Below, in pieces: positions 1-10,996 of a stretch of DNA of 64,000 bases (the stretch's first letter is position 1; every line of letters starts with the position of its first letter). This DNA comes from Botrytis cinerea B05.10 (Eukaryota; Ascomycota; Leotiomycetes; Helotiales; Sclerotiniaceae), in assembly GCF_000143535.2 (NCBI RefSeq), contig NC_037317.1, positions 2,170,001-2,234,000 of the forward strand. The letters are read 5' to 3'. The translations under genes were made by a program, and so were the position numbers. Below the pieces are notes generated by a model. The model searched no databases and was not told the origin of the DNA. It was given only the letters and a program-made list of their open reading frames with translations.

Positions 1-710
1 TGATTGGTTGATTGGTTTCGGAATGGGCTATTTTTTGTGTGTATGTGTGTGTATGTGAGGCATGAGAGGGTATGGGATGAGATGGGATGGGATGGGGTAA
101 CTAAGTGATTATTCGATGTTTCATTTCGTTCTGTTGGTTGTTTTTTTTTTGTTTTCTTTTTCACGGGTAGGTTTGTTTGTTTGTTTGTATGTATGTATGT
201 ATGTATGTATGTTGATTATGGGTTATGGGTTATGAGTTATGAATGGATGCATGCATGGATAAGATTGAGGTTTGTAGGGGTAGTGTTGTGATGGGGTTGT
301 TTTGATTTGTTTTGATTTGTGTTGAATGTGTATTGAAGTCGGTATTGAGTATTATGTCTGGCTTGTGCTGATGCCGAGACAGGTGCCCGGGTTTGTCAGA
401 TCGGGTCGGATGGGGAAGTTTTTCAATGCGGCGAGGGGAGGGGAGATGTAGAGTCTGGAAAGTCTGGAAAGTCTGGAAAGTGTATAAAGAGGGGAATGAG
501 GAGATGAGATTTGTTTTCGGTATCTGAGATTATATTTCTTTGTTGGAACTTCGAAGGCAGTTAAGGTTACTTGCTTGTGTGTTTCTATATACATGTATAC
601 ATACATCGATACCTACTCAAAACAAAATACACGACTAATCCTCGATTAGTTCGCATTTCAGATCTCCAAAATAGTCAATCAAAATCCAACATTTCATCAT
701 CACAATAATC
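1..710. other. Intergenic, low-complexity, no gene seen
   Basis: GT-rich low-complexity sequence with a TATG tetranucleotide run (about 187-212) and three copies of the 9-mer GTCTGGAAA (about 452-480). An open frame on the minus strand at 352-606 is produced by the 9-mer repeat and has no protein-like features. The last 100 bases lie directly before the oxidoreductase ATG and probably hold its promoter, which is AT-rich and CT/CA-rich near the start. Confidence 0.6.
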
Positions 711-1766
711 ATGCCATCCAGCCCTCTCTCTCACCCTCTCCCCCAAACCATCAAAGCGCTCCTCCAACCCGATATCCACAGCCCCAAACTAATCCTCGCC
801 ACGATTCCCACCCCCGTCGCCACTCCCGGAACCACCGAACATCTCATCCATGTACGCTCCACCTCTCCTTGCGCAGGCGAACTAACCTGGACCGCCAACA
901 TCTCCGCCTACGCCTCTCTCCTCCCCACACTCTCCCCCTCCTCCGTAACTGCAAAACTGCAAATCCCCTGCTACGACCTCTCAGGAACCGTTGTTACCGC
1001 GCCTCCCAACTCGCCTTTTCCTCCCGGCACAGAAATATACACTCGTACTTCTTTCGCGCGATCGGGAAACGCACGCGCCTACACCATCGCGCTCACTTCC
1101 GAACTCGCCCGCAAACCGAGTAATCTCTCCTGGGAAGAAGCAGCCAGTGTACCACTGAGTGCATTTACGGCATGGCAGGCACTGTATTTACATGGCGGCA
1201 TGCGCTGCGTGTACGCGCTCGATGCGAAGATAGAGAATGAGGGGAGGACGGTGCTGATTAATGCGGCGTCTGGAGGGGTGGGTACGCTGCTAGTGCAGTT
1301 TGCGAAGGCGGGGGGGATCGGAGAGGTGATTGGGGTTTGTTCTGCGGGGAATGCGGAGATGGTTAGGGGGCTTGGGGCGGATGAAGTGCTGGATTATGGG
1401 AGGGAGGGGGTGGAGGCGTGGGGGAAGAGGACGCGGAGGAAGGTGGATCTGGTGGTGGATTTACTGGGAGGGGAGAGTCTAGCGCAGGCTTGGAAGGTGG
1501 TGAAGAAGGGGGGGAGGGTGGTTAGTATTAAGGAGGATCCGAACGCGAGGAAGCCGGCGGATGGGGTGGCGGATGATGTGGAGGGGAAGTTTTTTGTCAT
1601 GGAGCCCGAAGGTTGGCAATTGGAGGAAACTGCTAAGTTAATTGAGAAGGGCCAGGTGAAACCTACGGTTGATAGTGTGTGGCCATTGAGAGATTTTGAA
1701 AAGGCCTTTGCTATTGTTGAGGGAGGTCATGCACGAGGGAAAGTTATAATTAATGTTAGCGAGTGA
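711..1766 (+). CDS. MDR-superfamily NAD(P)H quinone/enoyl reductase-like oxidoreductase
   Basis: Single-exon protein of 351 residues, normal length for a medium-chain dehydrogenase/reductase. The N-terminal half (about 25-150) looks like the GroES-like fold. The Rossmann half starts at the motif NAASGGVGTLLVQFAK (residues 184-199), the GxGGVG-type nucleotide-binding loop of quinone oxidoreductase/enoyl reductase MDRs, followed by LGADEVLDY and GGRVVSIKED segments typical of the family. No structural-zinc cysteine cluster is visible, so a zinc-independent reductase is more likely than an alcohol dehydrogenase. The ATG lies in a good context (ATCATGCC). No biosynthetic backbone gene is nearby, so the substrate cannot be inferred. 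Odd feature: the first 480 bases are C-rich on the coding strand and the last 550 strongly G-rich. Confidence 0.88.
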   Translation: MPSSPLSHPLPQTIKALLQPDIHSPKLILATIPTPVATPGTTEHLIHVRSTSPCAGELTWTANISAYASLLPTLSPSSVTAKLQIPCYDLSGTVVTAPPNSPFPPGTEIYTRTSFARSGNARAYTIALTSELARKPSNLSWEEAASVPLSAFTAWQALYLHGGMRCVYALDAKIENEGRTVLINAASGGVGTLLVQFAKAGGIGEVIGVCSAGNAEMVRGLGADEVLDYGREGVEAWGKRTRRKVDLVVDLLGGESLAQAWKVVKKGGRVVSIKEDPNARKPADGVADDVEGKFFVMEPEGWQLEETAKLIEKGQVKPTVDSVWPLRDFEKAFAIVEGGHARGKVIINVSE

Positions 1767-2624
1767 AGGGGGAGAGATGGATGAGAGCTCTCTGGGATTG
1801 GAAAGATATTTGGATTTGTATACGCATAGGGATAATACGGGAAATGTATTAGTTATTGCCACATTTCTATTTGAATATTAACTGGACACTCACCTCACGA
1901 TGTAAATCATCTGAAGAAGAAGAATAGATTATACAGCGAGGAGAAACATCAATACCTGATCAAATGCTCAATCATGAACCCAATACTTCGCTTCAGAGCT
2001 CCCTTTCTCCCTGCCTTGAATTCACTTCAAACATTTCCCTCGATAAAGCATCACTTTAAGATTATATTCAACGATAGAGACCAATTCGAGAAAAGGAACA
2101 CGCACCATTCCCACCGTTTTTGTCTTTGACAACGACGCAGATTTCTCAAGACGTCAAATGACTTCATCGGCTATAATTTAGGGTCGTCAAGCTCAAGATC
2201 AAATAAGCGAGCCCAAAACTAGAAGGGGGGGTTCTGAGACTCAAAAGCATCGTTGGTGAAGGGAACGTAAACTTTGAAGTTTGATTGAACTTGTGATTAT
2301 CCATGGCCCACAAATAGATTTCGGGATCGTCTGTATTGATCTGAATTGGTGCGCTTAAATAAATGTCTTGCTTGAGCCGCCGCTTATTGTCAGAATGGTG
2401 GTGGGGCCACCTCGCATATATCGATGTATTCTCTGCCGCTATAGTAGGCAGATAGTTGACAATACTGCATTAGCATCTACCATAGCTTCAAATTCAACAG
2501 AAGTTAGATACTCCAACTACTCGAGGATATCGATATGTGAGCCTGGCGCAAAGCTTCACGAACGAAATTTAGAACACAAAATCAGCCAAGTCACAACCTC
2601 CCAACTCCCCCTCCCCCAATCACC
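1767..2624. other. Intergenic, no supported gene
   Basis: AT-rich sequence. An open frame at 2368-2736 overlaps the next gene in another frame and has no family signature, so I do not call it. The last 40 bases (CAACCTCCCAACTCCCCCTCCCC type) form a CT-rich leader before the ATG at 2625. Confidence 0.5.
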
Positions 2625-3026
2625 ATGTCCTACCCCGTCTATCTCGTTTCCTCCTCCGGCCTCCCCAGAGACCACCACAGTATTTTCATCGAAACCAATC
2701 TGCATGGTCCTCGTACCGGACATCTATACCACGTGACCGGTAACATCCAAACCGGCATGATGCATTCGCATCGCGCAAGTCTCACAGCCCCTGAAGAAGC
2801 ACCCGATTTTGGCGGGGTGAAAAAACTCCTCGGTATTGTGAGAGTGGAAAAATACGAACTGGTGCGTGAAATTGTGGATGCGATTCCGGCGCCCGGGAAA
2901 CAGTTCGAGGGGCCCAGAAGGTTGGATATGCGGGTGCCGTTGAGGAGATGTCAGGAGTGGGTTCGGGAGGCGGTTGATGCTTTGAGAGAGGCGAGGGTGT
3001 TGGAGTCGGTTGAGAGTGAAGAGTAA
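2625..3026 (+). CDS. Small conserved fungal protein of unknown function (DUF6914-like)
   Basis: Intronless, 133 residues, ATG in a strong context (CACCATGTC). The N-terminus has a HHSIFIET strand followed by GHLYHVTGNIQTGM. The C-terminus has RRLDMRVPLRRCQEW and an amphipathic helix. This layout (H-x-SIF, a G-x-x-x-HVTG strand, then RRCQ-W-x-x-x-A) matches a widespread family of small ascomycete proteins without known function; I assign it to the DUF6914-like group from memory, with moderate certainty. No signal peptide or transmembrane helix is visible, so a cytosolic protein is expected. Confidence 0.72.
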   Translation: MSYPVYLVSSSGLPRDHHSIFIETNLHGPRTGHLYHVTGNIQTGMMHSHRASLTAPEEAPDFGGVKKLLGIVRVEKYELVREIVDAIPAPGKQFEGPRRLDMRVPLRRCQEWVREAVDALREARVLESVESEE

Positions 3027-4422
3027 AGAGTAAAGGAATGGAGAGTGAAGTCTTCTGGACCATGGTGAAATGTGTTGACTCTTCTCTTCGTGTAATAGTA
3101 GTACCTTGCTAGATGACATATTATTCGAATAGACAATAGCAGCAGTCAATCAACTCCAATACAAAAAAACTAACACTTCAAAATCATTAAATTTCTCAAT
3201 GTAATCAACTAATAGTAACGCAAAGCAAATAATTATCACAACCACATCTCTGTAAATGATAATAATCAGCGTCAGCTATCTGTTAGACACGAAGTCATAA
3301 CAGATGAGTGGATTCAAAATACAATACCATGATTGAGCAGTGAAGCGATACTTAAGGCACTGCATGCATTGTAATTCACACAATAAGCATCAGATAAACA
3401 AACCCCTCTTCCACACTCCTCCATACATGTACTCACCCAGGAGTAAACATACTTCGAAACAACCTAAAACCCATTCATCAATATCACCCGTTTCCTTCAA
3501 ACCCAACACTTATACCAGCGCACACTCCACAACACATCATCACCATTCCAAGATTCCTTTCCAGCAAGTATCAAAAACAGCCCATCTCCTTCATAGAAGA
3601 AACCTCTTTGTATTGATCAGCCTATATGTGCATATTCCGCTTCCCCAATTATAATATGTAATAGCCAGATGAACCCGGGGTAGAATCAATTTCTGAATTC
3701 TCAACACCATGGGCTGGCTACATTGGGAAAAGAAAACGCGCAATGTTAACCAGTCCAAAAATTCCTTCGAATCCATAAATCTCCCCAAGTCCACAAATTC
3801 CTGCAAATCCAGCACTCTCTCAACCTTGACCTCCCCAATCCTCAAGTCTTTCACCCCCTTCAAGCAAGCCAGCTGATGCACTAGAGATGCAGCCTAGAAT
3901 TAAGTACCCGCTACTAACAACAAGATAAGATATCAAAACAGCCCAAGAGCTGACAGTGGGCCTCTTGGGTTTCAACGGGGCCCCGTAAGGTTGGAACAAA
4001 GGATCCTTGCCTAAATACAACTGCCGGGAATTCAGAAACATACTAACCAGATATGAAGCATAGGCACACACACTCACCTACGAACGCTCCTTATATCTGG
4101 CGTTGTTGAGGTAGAGCATTTCTCGCTTGAACCAAAGGGATATAGGCATCAGAAATAGATTACATGGGGTTGACGATATTTTATTCTTCTGGTTTTTAGC
4201 TACGGATGTTTCCTCTTCACCACCCACAACTTAGGATCTGGCAGGTCGTGTGTCGTCACGTTGACCTGTGATATGCATGTCCATCCATTCCATTCAAACC
4301 ATATTCCATTCATCATTATCCATAATCCGACGTTCTTCCACACCTCCAAACCACCTTCACACCAGAACAAAGTCCGTCATGCCAAAAGTAATATCATTAC
4401 CGCCCAACCCCTATTCCTTCAT
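3027..4422. other. Intergenic stretch with one doubtful minus-strand coding trace
   Basis: AT-rich sequence between the small conserved gene and the 3' end of MKT1. It holds no clear gene. The only protein-like trace is on the minus strand at about 3650-4160 and is listed separately. Plus-strand open frames at 3340-3654 and 4261-4576 are Ser/His/Thr-rich, and the latter is antisense to the MKT1 C-terminal exon. Confidence 0.5.
3830..4160 (-). pseudogene. Possible small or decayed membrane-protein gene
   Basis: Two minus-strand segments read like protein. One (about 4082-4150) starts with an ATG and encodes MPISLWFKREMLYLNN followed by ARYKERS and a stop. The next (about 3820-4043) encodes a proline-rich stretch (QPYGAPLKPKRPT) and a hydrophobic helix (SSWAVLISYLVVSSGYLILG). 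A GTGAGT donor and a GGTTAG acceptor separate them, but the implied intron (about 35 nt) is very short, and the frame shifts again near 3880, where VERVLDLQEFVDLGRF continues in another frame. Either the gene has small introns I cannot resolve or it is a relic. I do not recognise a family. Confidence 0.22.
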
Positions 4423-7126
4423 TTATCTCCTCGCATCGAGATATGCCTTAGCATCATCCCATGTTTTCTTCTCCGCATCCTTCATCTCTGAATCGGACAA
4501 AGTCTTCACTCCCTTATACAAAGCATCAAAGAAACCAAATGCAACATCAAGATCTTCTACAAAATTGATTGCATAAGGAATATATTGATTGGCATATCTT
4601 GTTACTCTTTTTTCCTTGTCCTCTTTCAGTGATTCGGGATTGACACAGTCATCAAGGTAAGTTTTGACGGCTATTCCGAAAGCGATATCAATATCATTGT
4701 CGAACGGGAGACTATTTCAGAGATTGTTAGCGAGTTAACCTTTTCGAAAGTTGATGATTAAGTAAAAGGGGGAATGAAAGAATAAAAATGAAACATACCT
4801 GCGACCTAGCCCCTGATATTGTTTAACATTACGAGTAACTTGACCACTCAAAAGCATCGAGGCAACAATGGCTTCAATTAGATCTCTATCTGTTTCTCGG
4901 ATAGATTTGATAATCGAGTGATATGAAAGGAAGTTCTTGCTCAAGGGACCAGTATAACCGATTGGAGAGTGTCTGACTTTGAGGAGACAGGCAACCCGAC
5001 TGATCAGCATGCAGTTTGCTTTGTCTTCCTCTTCGCCTCGCAGTGGCCCTCCAATCAACTCAGGGTGATGGTCACGATTGTGGAGATTTTGGAAACGGAT
5101 GAGTTCGAATGCCACGAATGCTGCTTCCTCAATAAAGTGAACATCCTTATGTTTCTCAGAAATAGGTTGGATGGCTTTCAAAGTAGTGGCTAATGCTTTT
5201 CCCCAGCTTGTAAGCTCGTGTTGTTTGTTGATGTAGCCTCTGAGATGAAGTAGACGCCATAGAGAATTGGATAGAATCTCTGCCTTCGAGGAAAGACCAG
5301 TAGTCTTTCCTTTACCAATGGTTTTAGCGGGGAAATCCTTGTTATCAAGTAATGATATCGCAGCAAAAGATAACGTTCCTGGTTGTAATGATTTTGCTTC
5401 CAATTTCTTCAATTCGGAATCCTTAACACCCCATACGTCAACTAATTCATTAGTCTGAGGTTGTAAGCGTCTATGGTTTAATGATGGCTTGTTTTCATCA
5501 TCGAACCATAAGCGCATAGTGATATCCTTGTAGAGGAAACCACGATGCATTCGAGGAGCAATAAGAGCTGCAGAAGTTTCCTTGAGTGGCAAAAGAGATT
5601 CTGTAACTAGCTTTCGATATTCGGGTGATACGAAGCCATCAAGAGTTGGAAGAACGTGATATTCGAGAGAATTGAAAGTGTTCATGAGACGCGAACTGAT
5701 CACATCCTTTTGAAGATAAGAGTATAACTCTGCGGGTAGTTGCAGACCAAGATATTCATGATTGTCTCCTGTCAAGTGATCAAAATCTCTGATATGAATG
5801 CTTCCATCTGTGTGCACAGTAACACAGTGCTTGATACCCATCTTTGCCTTTCGGTATTTGTCAAGCCAATCTCGGTCTTGCAAATTTAAAATATCACTGA
5901 AAGCCGCGCAAGTCGCACTAACCGACTTTTCTGAAGTTCTCAGTAAGTTGATAGCATCACCAACATTATAGGGTTGACGGGTGATGATAGTTTGATCTTG
6001 AAGAGGAGGAAATGATGGTAGAAATGAGGTTCCGGTCATTAATAATGCATCGGCAAGCATATCTGGTGTAACATTGAGCTTCTTGATAATTTCAGATCTC
6101 ACAACACCTCTTAAGGATTTATTTTCCCAGTCTGATGTGGTGGGTGGGTAAATGACAGCATCCCAGATGTCATAGAGGAGTAATTCTTGAGAGCCCATAA
6201 TTCCATCAATATATTGTTCATCATGACGATCGAGGGCGGCAAGCTGAGCACAAGCACTGAAAGGAGCAGTCATGTAATCCAAGTCCCTCGCAGTAAGCAC
6301 TTCCTTTAGAATATGATATAGGTCAGTAATTTGGATAGCGCCTATCTGAAGTTAGTACGAGTGAGCGATATTAATTAAACACTCAGACACTCACTGGCTT
6401 TGCGAAAAGCTGCGACAGCATCTGTAGGATTGCCTTGGTTGTATATTGCCCAGGCTTGTTCTGTTTCGGGTATGGCAGACTTTAGACGGCGCATAGTCAT
6501 TTCCTTCTTGCCAACGACTGATTGGCCTTCAAAAACGAAGTATGGCTCCATTTCATGCTCCTTCCATTTGTCCAAGTCGTTCTCGATGTGCAATTTCAAT
6601 GCCATGGGTTCTCCACCCAAAGCTGCAAGTAGAGGTTCATCGGCAGGGCCTTTCAAAAGATTCGACAGGTATGCTGTAGCTTCCACGCCAATTTTTGCAT
6701 TTACTAAATCGGAGAGTGGCATAGAACTGTTTGTCGCAAATTAGCAAATGACTTCCTGCGGAATGATGGAGATCTTACACTACCCCAGCATCAATGTATG
6801 GGTCGCCAGTATTTACTGCATATGCTATATCAGTCCAATGCTCCGGAACATAGTGTGCACCATCGTATGTGCCATCAACCCAGCAGACCGATGCCAACAG
6901 CGCATCCTGGATATCCTGATTATTATCGAAGGGATTTGTCACCGCGGAATCAGTGGGAGAAGTCTCTTCGTAAATGTTCGAATGAAGTGAATTCTCCGTT
7001 CCGCAACCCATGCCGTTTCTCGAAATCTAGACGTTCGTAGAGGTGGAGGTAGAAGTTGAGATTGGGCTCGCGATGATTATGGTTGCGGTTGATGTTAGAA
7101 TTGAGGAAAGAAAACTTACAAGGCAT
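4423..7126 (-). CDS. MKT1: MKT1 homologue, XPG/FEN1-fold post-transcriptional regulator
   Basis: Predicted 738 residues. Exons read as 7126-7120, 6824-6779, 6726-6395, 6341-4799 and 4711-4423. The introns at 6727-6778, 6342-6394 (perfect TACTAAC) and 4712-4798 are well supported. The N-terminal XPG-N-like part includes PLSDLVNAKIGVEA, LLAALGGEP and YFVFEGQSVVGK. The XPG-I-like part has QYIDGIMGSQELLLYDI, and the long Mkt1-specific C-terminal region follows. In yeast Mkt1 acts with Pbp1 on mRNA translation and stability, and the nuclease active-site acidic residues are largely degenerate, as expected for this family. The first 18 codons are uncertain: a 7 nt first exon (ATGCCTT then GTAAGT) gives a tail that aligns in length with yeast Mkt1, whereas an ATG at 7011 would give an unspliced longer N-terminus. 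Confidence 0.85.
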
Positions 7127-7718
7127 CTTGAAATTTGGATCCTGAACACTGTTCACTTGTTCTTCCCAAATACGATTCGATTCCTAAGTACTTTCCAAAA
7201 AATGAAAGATACAGCCTTACGTTCGTGTTGTGGCCCTTTTGGACAATATTGGAGGGGTGTTCGTGGGAAGGAGCGTTGGTGAATAAAGGGTGAGTGGAAG
7301 TTATTATGGGTTGGTGTAAGAGGAGAATCTACGGTCGGATGTCTTGAGGGGGGTATATGAGTAGTATATCGGCGCGAGATGAGGGTATATTTCAGAAATT
7401 GAAATGAACGTAATAGATGCGTAGAGGTGGTGGTTGTGTCTTCAAAATATAATAATTTTGTTATTGAAGTTCAGACCACAACCGCAGTTCGAGAAGTGTC
7501 CAAGCTCCCAGAATGATCGGTCCAAGGCTTAGCTTAGCGTCCCCGTTGTGCCGTCCATCTTTTGGCCTCATCACGTGCCACATACGATAAGGGGTCTCGT
7601 CAGTGAATTCTTATCGGAAGGGTTTTACAAATGAATATATTTCATCCCACCCTGGAAAAGGTATAAAGAGGAATCATATCCCACTTAAATCCATTCAAAC
7701 ATACATAACCCGGGAATC
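7127..7718. promoter_or_regulatory. Divergent promoter between MKT1 and the oxygenase
   Basis: About 590 bases separate the two divergent start codons. A TATA-like TATAAAG at 7662-7668 lies about 50 nt before the oxygenase ATG at 7719. No coding sequence is convincing here, although plus-strand open frames exist at 7043-7282. Confidence 0.55.
7662..7668 (+). promoter_or_regulatory. TATA-like box of the oxygenase gene
   Basis: TATAAAG sits 51 nt upstream of the oxygenase start codon. The short distance implies a short 5' leader. Assignment is by sequence and position only. Confidence 0.45.
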
Positions 7719-9295
7719 ATGTCGTCTTCAAACGAAGGAAGAATACCAGTAATTGATATCTCAGGCTCAGTGCCTCAATCGGAAGTCGCCAAACAACTTG
7801 TGGATGCAGCTGCAACTTTTGGTTTCGTTTACATAAAAAATCTGGGGAAAGATATCCCTGTCGATGCCATTGATAGAACCTTTGAGTTGGTACGTACCCT
7901 CTCCTCAAAAGTCCGTGGTTATTATGGCTAAAACATAGAGTAGTCTCAAAAGTTCTTCTCTTCTCCTGTTGAAGAGAAGCTACCATGCAAAATCGCAAAC
8001 AACGTATGTAATAAGTTAGTTGTATTCAGCCATAGATACATGACAGCTGACGAGGGCTTAGAATAGGGGATGGTCTGGAATGCATACAGAGAAATTGGAT
8101 GAAAAGAATCAACGAGTACGTTATATCTTCAATAAAATCATCCAAGATGCCAAAACTAATCAATTTACAGGTTGGTGACTTTAAAGAGTAGATTGCTTTT
8201 CTCCTACAACCCATCCATTCAAGTCCGCAACTAATCCTTGCCCCTTAGAGCATTCAATTTAGGCGACTTTGTCGATGGGAAAGCCGACCAACCACTTCCA
8301 CTTTCATTATCACCACATGAATCAGAGCTCAACGACTTTCAACTCTACTGCCATAAGCTTTGTCTCAAGCTCCTGACTCTTTTCGCCATCGGTCTCGAGG
8401 TATATATTTCAAAACACCCCTCTTGAGTGGACACTCTCATTCCCCACGACTGTTTTCATCTGAAAAAGAAATGAAAAAGCTAACTTTCCGCAGATTGACC
8501 CCGCAGCTGGCGGTTCCGACTGGTTCTCCTCTAGACATCACGGGGGTACAACAGGATGTATCCTTCGTCTGCTCTACTATCCTTCCCTGCCCCCAAATTC
8601 TGACTACCAACCCGATGTTGATATTCGAGCTGGTGCTCATTCAGACTATGGATCTATCACCCTTTTATTCCGTACGTTGTTCTCCTCAGTTGTTATTAAG
8701 CCCAATCTAACAATAAATTGCTCTAGAACGACCTTCCCAACCAGGTCTTGAGATCCTTCCTCCGTCCTCTTCTTCGGAGCCAAAATGGACCCCAGTTCCA
8801 ATCCAGCCTCCTACCACGGAAAATGACCCATCTCCACCAATCCGTAAGCATATATTTCTTCCCCTAGAATTTTGCGCAGCCAATTCTCCTTATCCATGTC
8901 GCTTTTTCAAACCGCCTCTCTGTTCACCCCCAAATTGAACCCCCCTTGAATAAATGTAACTAACCCCCACCCCACCCCCAGTTGTAAACATAGGGGATCT
9001 CCTCTCGCACTGGACCAACAATCTTCTTGTCTCCACCGTCCACCGTGTTATCTTCCCCAAGTCCCTTCCTACAGAAATAGCAGACCGCTACAGCATCGCC
9101 TATTTCTGTCACCCCGTCGGCACCACCGTTTTAGAAAGTGTACCTAGTGAGCGCGTACAGAAATTTGGAGAAGCAAATGGAGAAATAGAAAGGAAGAAAG
9201 GAGAGAAGATTACAGCTGATGAGCATTTGATGGGAAGATTGAGGGCTACGTATGCTGGCTTGTATGAGGAAAACAAAGGAGATAAAAAAGAATAA
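7719..9295 (+). CDS. 2-oxoglutarate/Fe(II)-dependent dioxygenase (isopenicillin-N-synthase-like)
   Basis: Eight exons (7719-7889, 7944-8003, 8062-8115, 8171-8187, 8249-8399, 8494-8671, 8727-8843, 8982-9295) join in frame to 353 residues. One exon is only 17 nt long. The N-terminus IPVIDISG followed by ATFGFVYIKN is the DIOX_N start of the plant/fungal 2OG-oxygenase family. The middle has RGWSGMHTEKLD and EAFNLGDF. The iron site is visible as HSD (His200, Asp202) and His270 in STVHRV, and the 2OG-binding pair as Arg285 and Ser287 (DRYSIAY). Such enzymes hydroxylate or desaturate small molecules using oxygen and 2-oxoglutarate. The substrate cannot be told: no biosynthetic cluster surrounds the gene. 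The eight small exons are unusual for this otherwise intron-light window. Confidence 0.92.
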
Positions 9296-9553
9296 ACGTG
9301 GGGTGCAATCTAACAGCACGGGAAGATAGTAATATGTTCTTGAATTCTGGTGCAATAGAAATTCTGCCTATCAGTAAGCTTTGCGCCAGTAAAGGCCTCT
9401 CCTTCCGAAATGCTCGTATAATACAATTGATGGAATCGTTGCAAGGACGACGCCAGTACATATTCCATGAGACACCAGACTTGAGTTTTTGTTTTCTTTC
9501 GGCAACGTGACACTCATGCTCCGAAACAACCAAACTATGGGCAAGCATTCGCT

Positions 9554-10996
9554 CTATACGTCAGACTTTTCTTCCTTACTCTCAGTTGTCTCATCCTTTT
9601 CTTCCTTGCTCTCAGTCGTCTCATCCTTTTCTTCCTTGCTCTCAGTTATCTCGTCCTTTGTGTCCGCCTCGACAGCAGGTGTTTCTTCTACAGGCGCGGC
9701 TGCGGCCATTTCTGTAGCACTCTCTGCACTAGTCTCTGTCTTTGTGACCTTCTCTGCATTCGACAACGCATTCCATTCATCCAAGTACTTCTCAACTTGT
9801 GGTCCCCAGACCTCCTCTCCCTTTTCCAAATCATCATAATCCAGAACGTTCTTACCCAATTCAAACTGACCTTGTCTGACCCTAACCAAACTAGTCATCA
9901 ATCCCGCTGATCCCAAATCTGCGCCGAGATCATGGCATAATGATCGGACATAGAAACCAGATGATACAGTCATGCGGATCTTGGCCGCTGGAGGACCTTT
10001 CTTCATGTCTTCTTTGGAGGGAATAGGTTGGTCCTCAAGTGGAATTTTGTCGGAAGAAAGACCTCCTGACATCATCGTATCTTCCTTTTCCCCTTCGGTT
10101 TCCTCCTTAGCTTTCTTTGTCGGCTTTTCCAAAACTAAGTCATCCTGATCATCGCCCATTTTTCTCTTCCTACTTTCGAAATCTTCCAGAGCCCTCTCAT
10201 TCTCTGCCTCCTTCCCGTTACTTGCTGGCTCAGCTCGCTCCTGTTTCCATAATTTCGACGCAACATTGACTTCCGCATAACCCGCTTCTTCAGTTGGCGC
10301 CTTCCATTCATGTTCACCACCTTCATACCACTCGAGCAACTCCAGCTCCGAGACATCAACAGGTCTTCTTTCAATTTCTTTGGGAATTTCCTTTCCCTCG
10401 CGCGCATATTCATAAAGAGGCTTACCATTCATTTTTAAAGCCGAAAATAACGGTGGAAGTTGCATAAACTTTCCTCGGTATTTGGCAAGTCCTTTCTCGA
10501 CCATTTCCCTCGTAATATGTTCATAAGGAGCTCTCTTCAACAGTTTTCCATCTTTATCATATGTATCTGTCGCGGCACCAAACAATACAGTGGTCTCATA
10601 AGTCTTAGTACAGAGAAGAAAGTTGCCCAATTCTTTTGTACCTTTTCCAACTCCGGCAATGAGGACTCCAGTGGCCAATGGATCTAGAGTTCCTCCATGA
10701 CCAATTTTAACCTGAACTCTCTTGCCCGACTTCCTACGTCGTTGCTTTTGGTTGTGCCACTCGTTTTCTCGATTTCGAGTTTCTATTTGAATGTATGGTG
10801 CGAATAATTCGGAGGGATTGAAATGGTGTTGAAGATCGCGAACGATTTGGGCGGAAGAACGACCAGTGGGTTTATTAATGGCTGCGGGGTTCTGTTAATC
10901 ATTTTTATCAATTGACGAGAGAAAACAGAGATTCATACCGAAAACGCCTTCCATAACCTTTCCTTTCGTCATTGTCCACCAGGCAAGTCTGGACAT
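9554..10996 (-). CDS. PUS4: tRNA pseudouridine-55 synthase (TruB/Pus4 family)
   Basis: Two exons (10996-10939 and 10881-9554) give 461 residues. The intron at 10882-10938 starts GTATGA and ends CCGCAG; the nearer AACAG acceptor would put a stop in frame. The TruB hallmarks are present: NKPTGRSS (residues 22-29) and GHGGTLDPLATGVL with the catalytic aspartate at about residue 86, then KTYETTVLFGAATDTYD and LPPLFSALKMNGKPLYEYAR. A second conserved block reads SSGFYVRSLCHDLG. The enzyme makes pseudouridine 55 in tRNA T-loops of cytosol and mitochondria. A charged insertion (EKPTKKAKEE region) interrupts the catalytic domain, and the C-terminus carries an acidic tail ending in three copies of an 11-residue repeat. 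Two in-frame ATGs (10996, 10972) could start it. It converges on the oxygenase gene 258 bases away. Confidence 0.93.
9557..9655 (-). repeat. Tandem 33 bp repeat in the PUS4 3' coding end
   Basis: Three near-identical 33 bp units encode an 11-residue unit close to TESKEEKDETT. The copies are almost identical at DNA level, so this is a young coding minisatellite that may vary in copy number between strains. The encoded tail is acidic/basic, low-complexity and outside the catalytic domain. Confidence 0.7.

Noticed and set aside
352..606. 84-codon minus-strand open frame
   Set aside because: Its Ser-Arg-Leu repeat comes from a 9 bp DNA repeat; no ATG-proximal signals or family features.
2368..2736. 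122-codon plus-strand open frame
   Set aside because: Overlaps the start of the small conserved gene in another frame, Ser/Pro/Thr-rich, no recognisable content.
711..9295. Secondary-metabolite cluster (MDR reductase plus 2OG oxygenase)
   Set aside because: The two enzymes are 6 kb apart, separated by unrelated conserved genes, with no backbone enzyme, transporter or cluster regulator.
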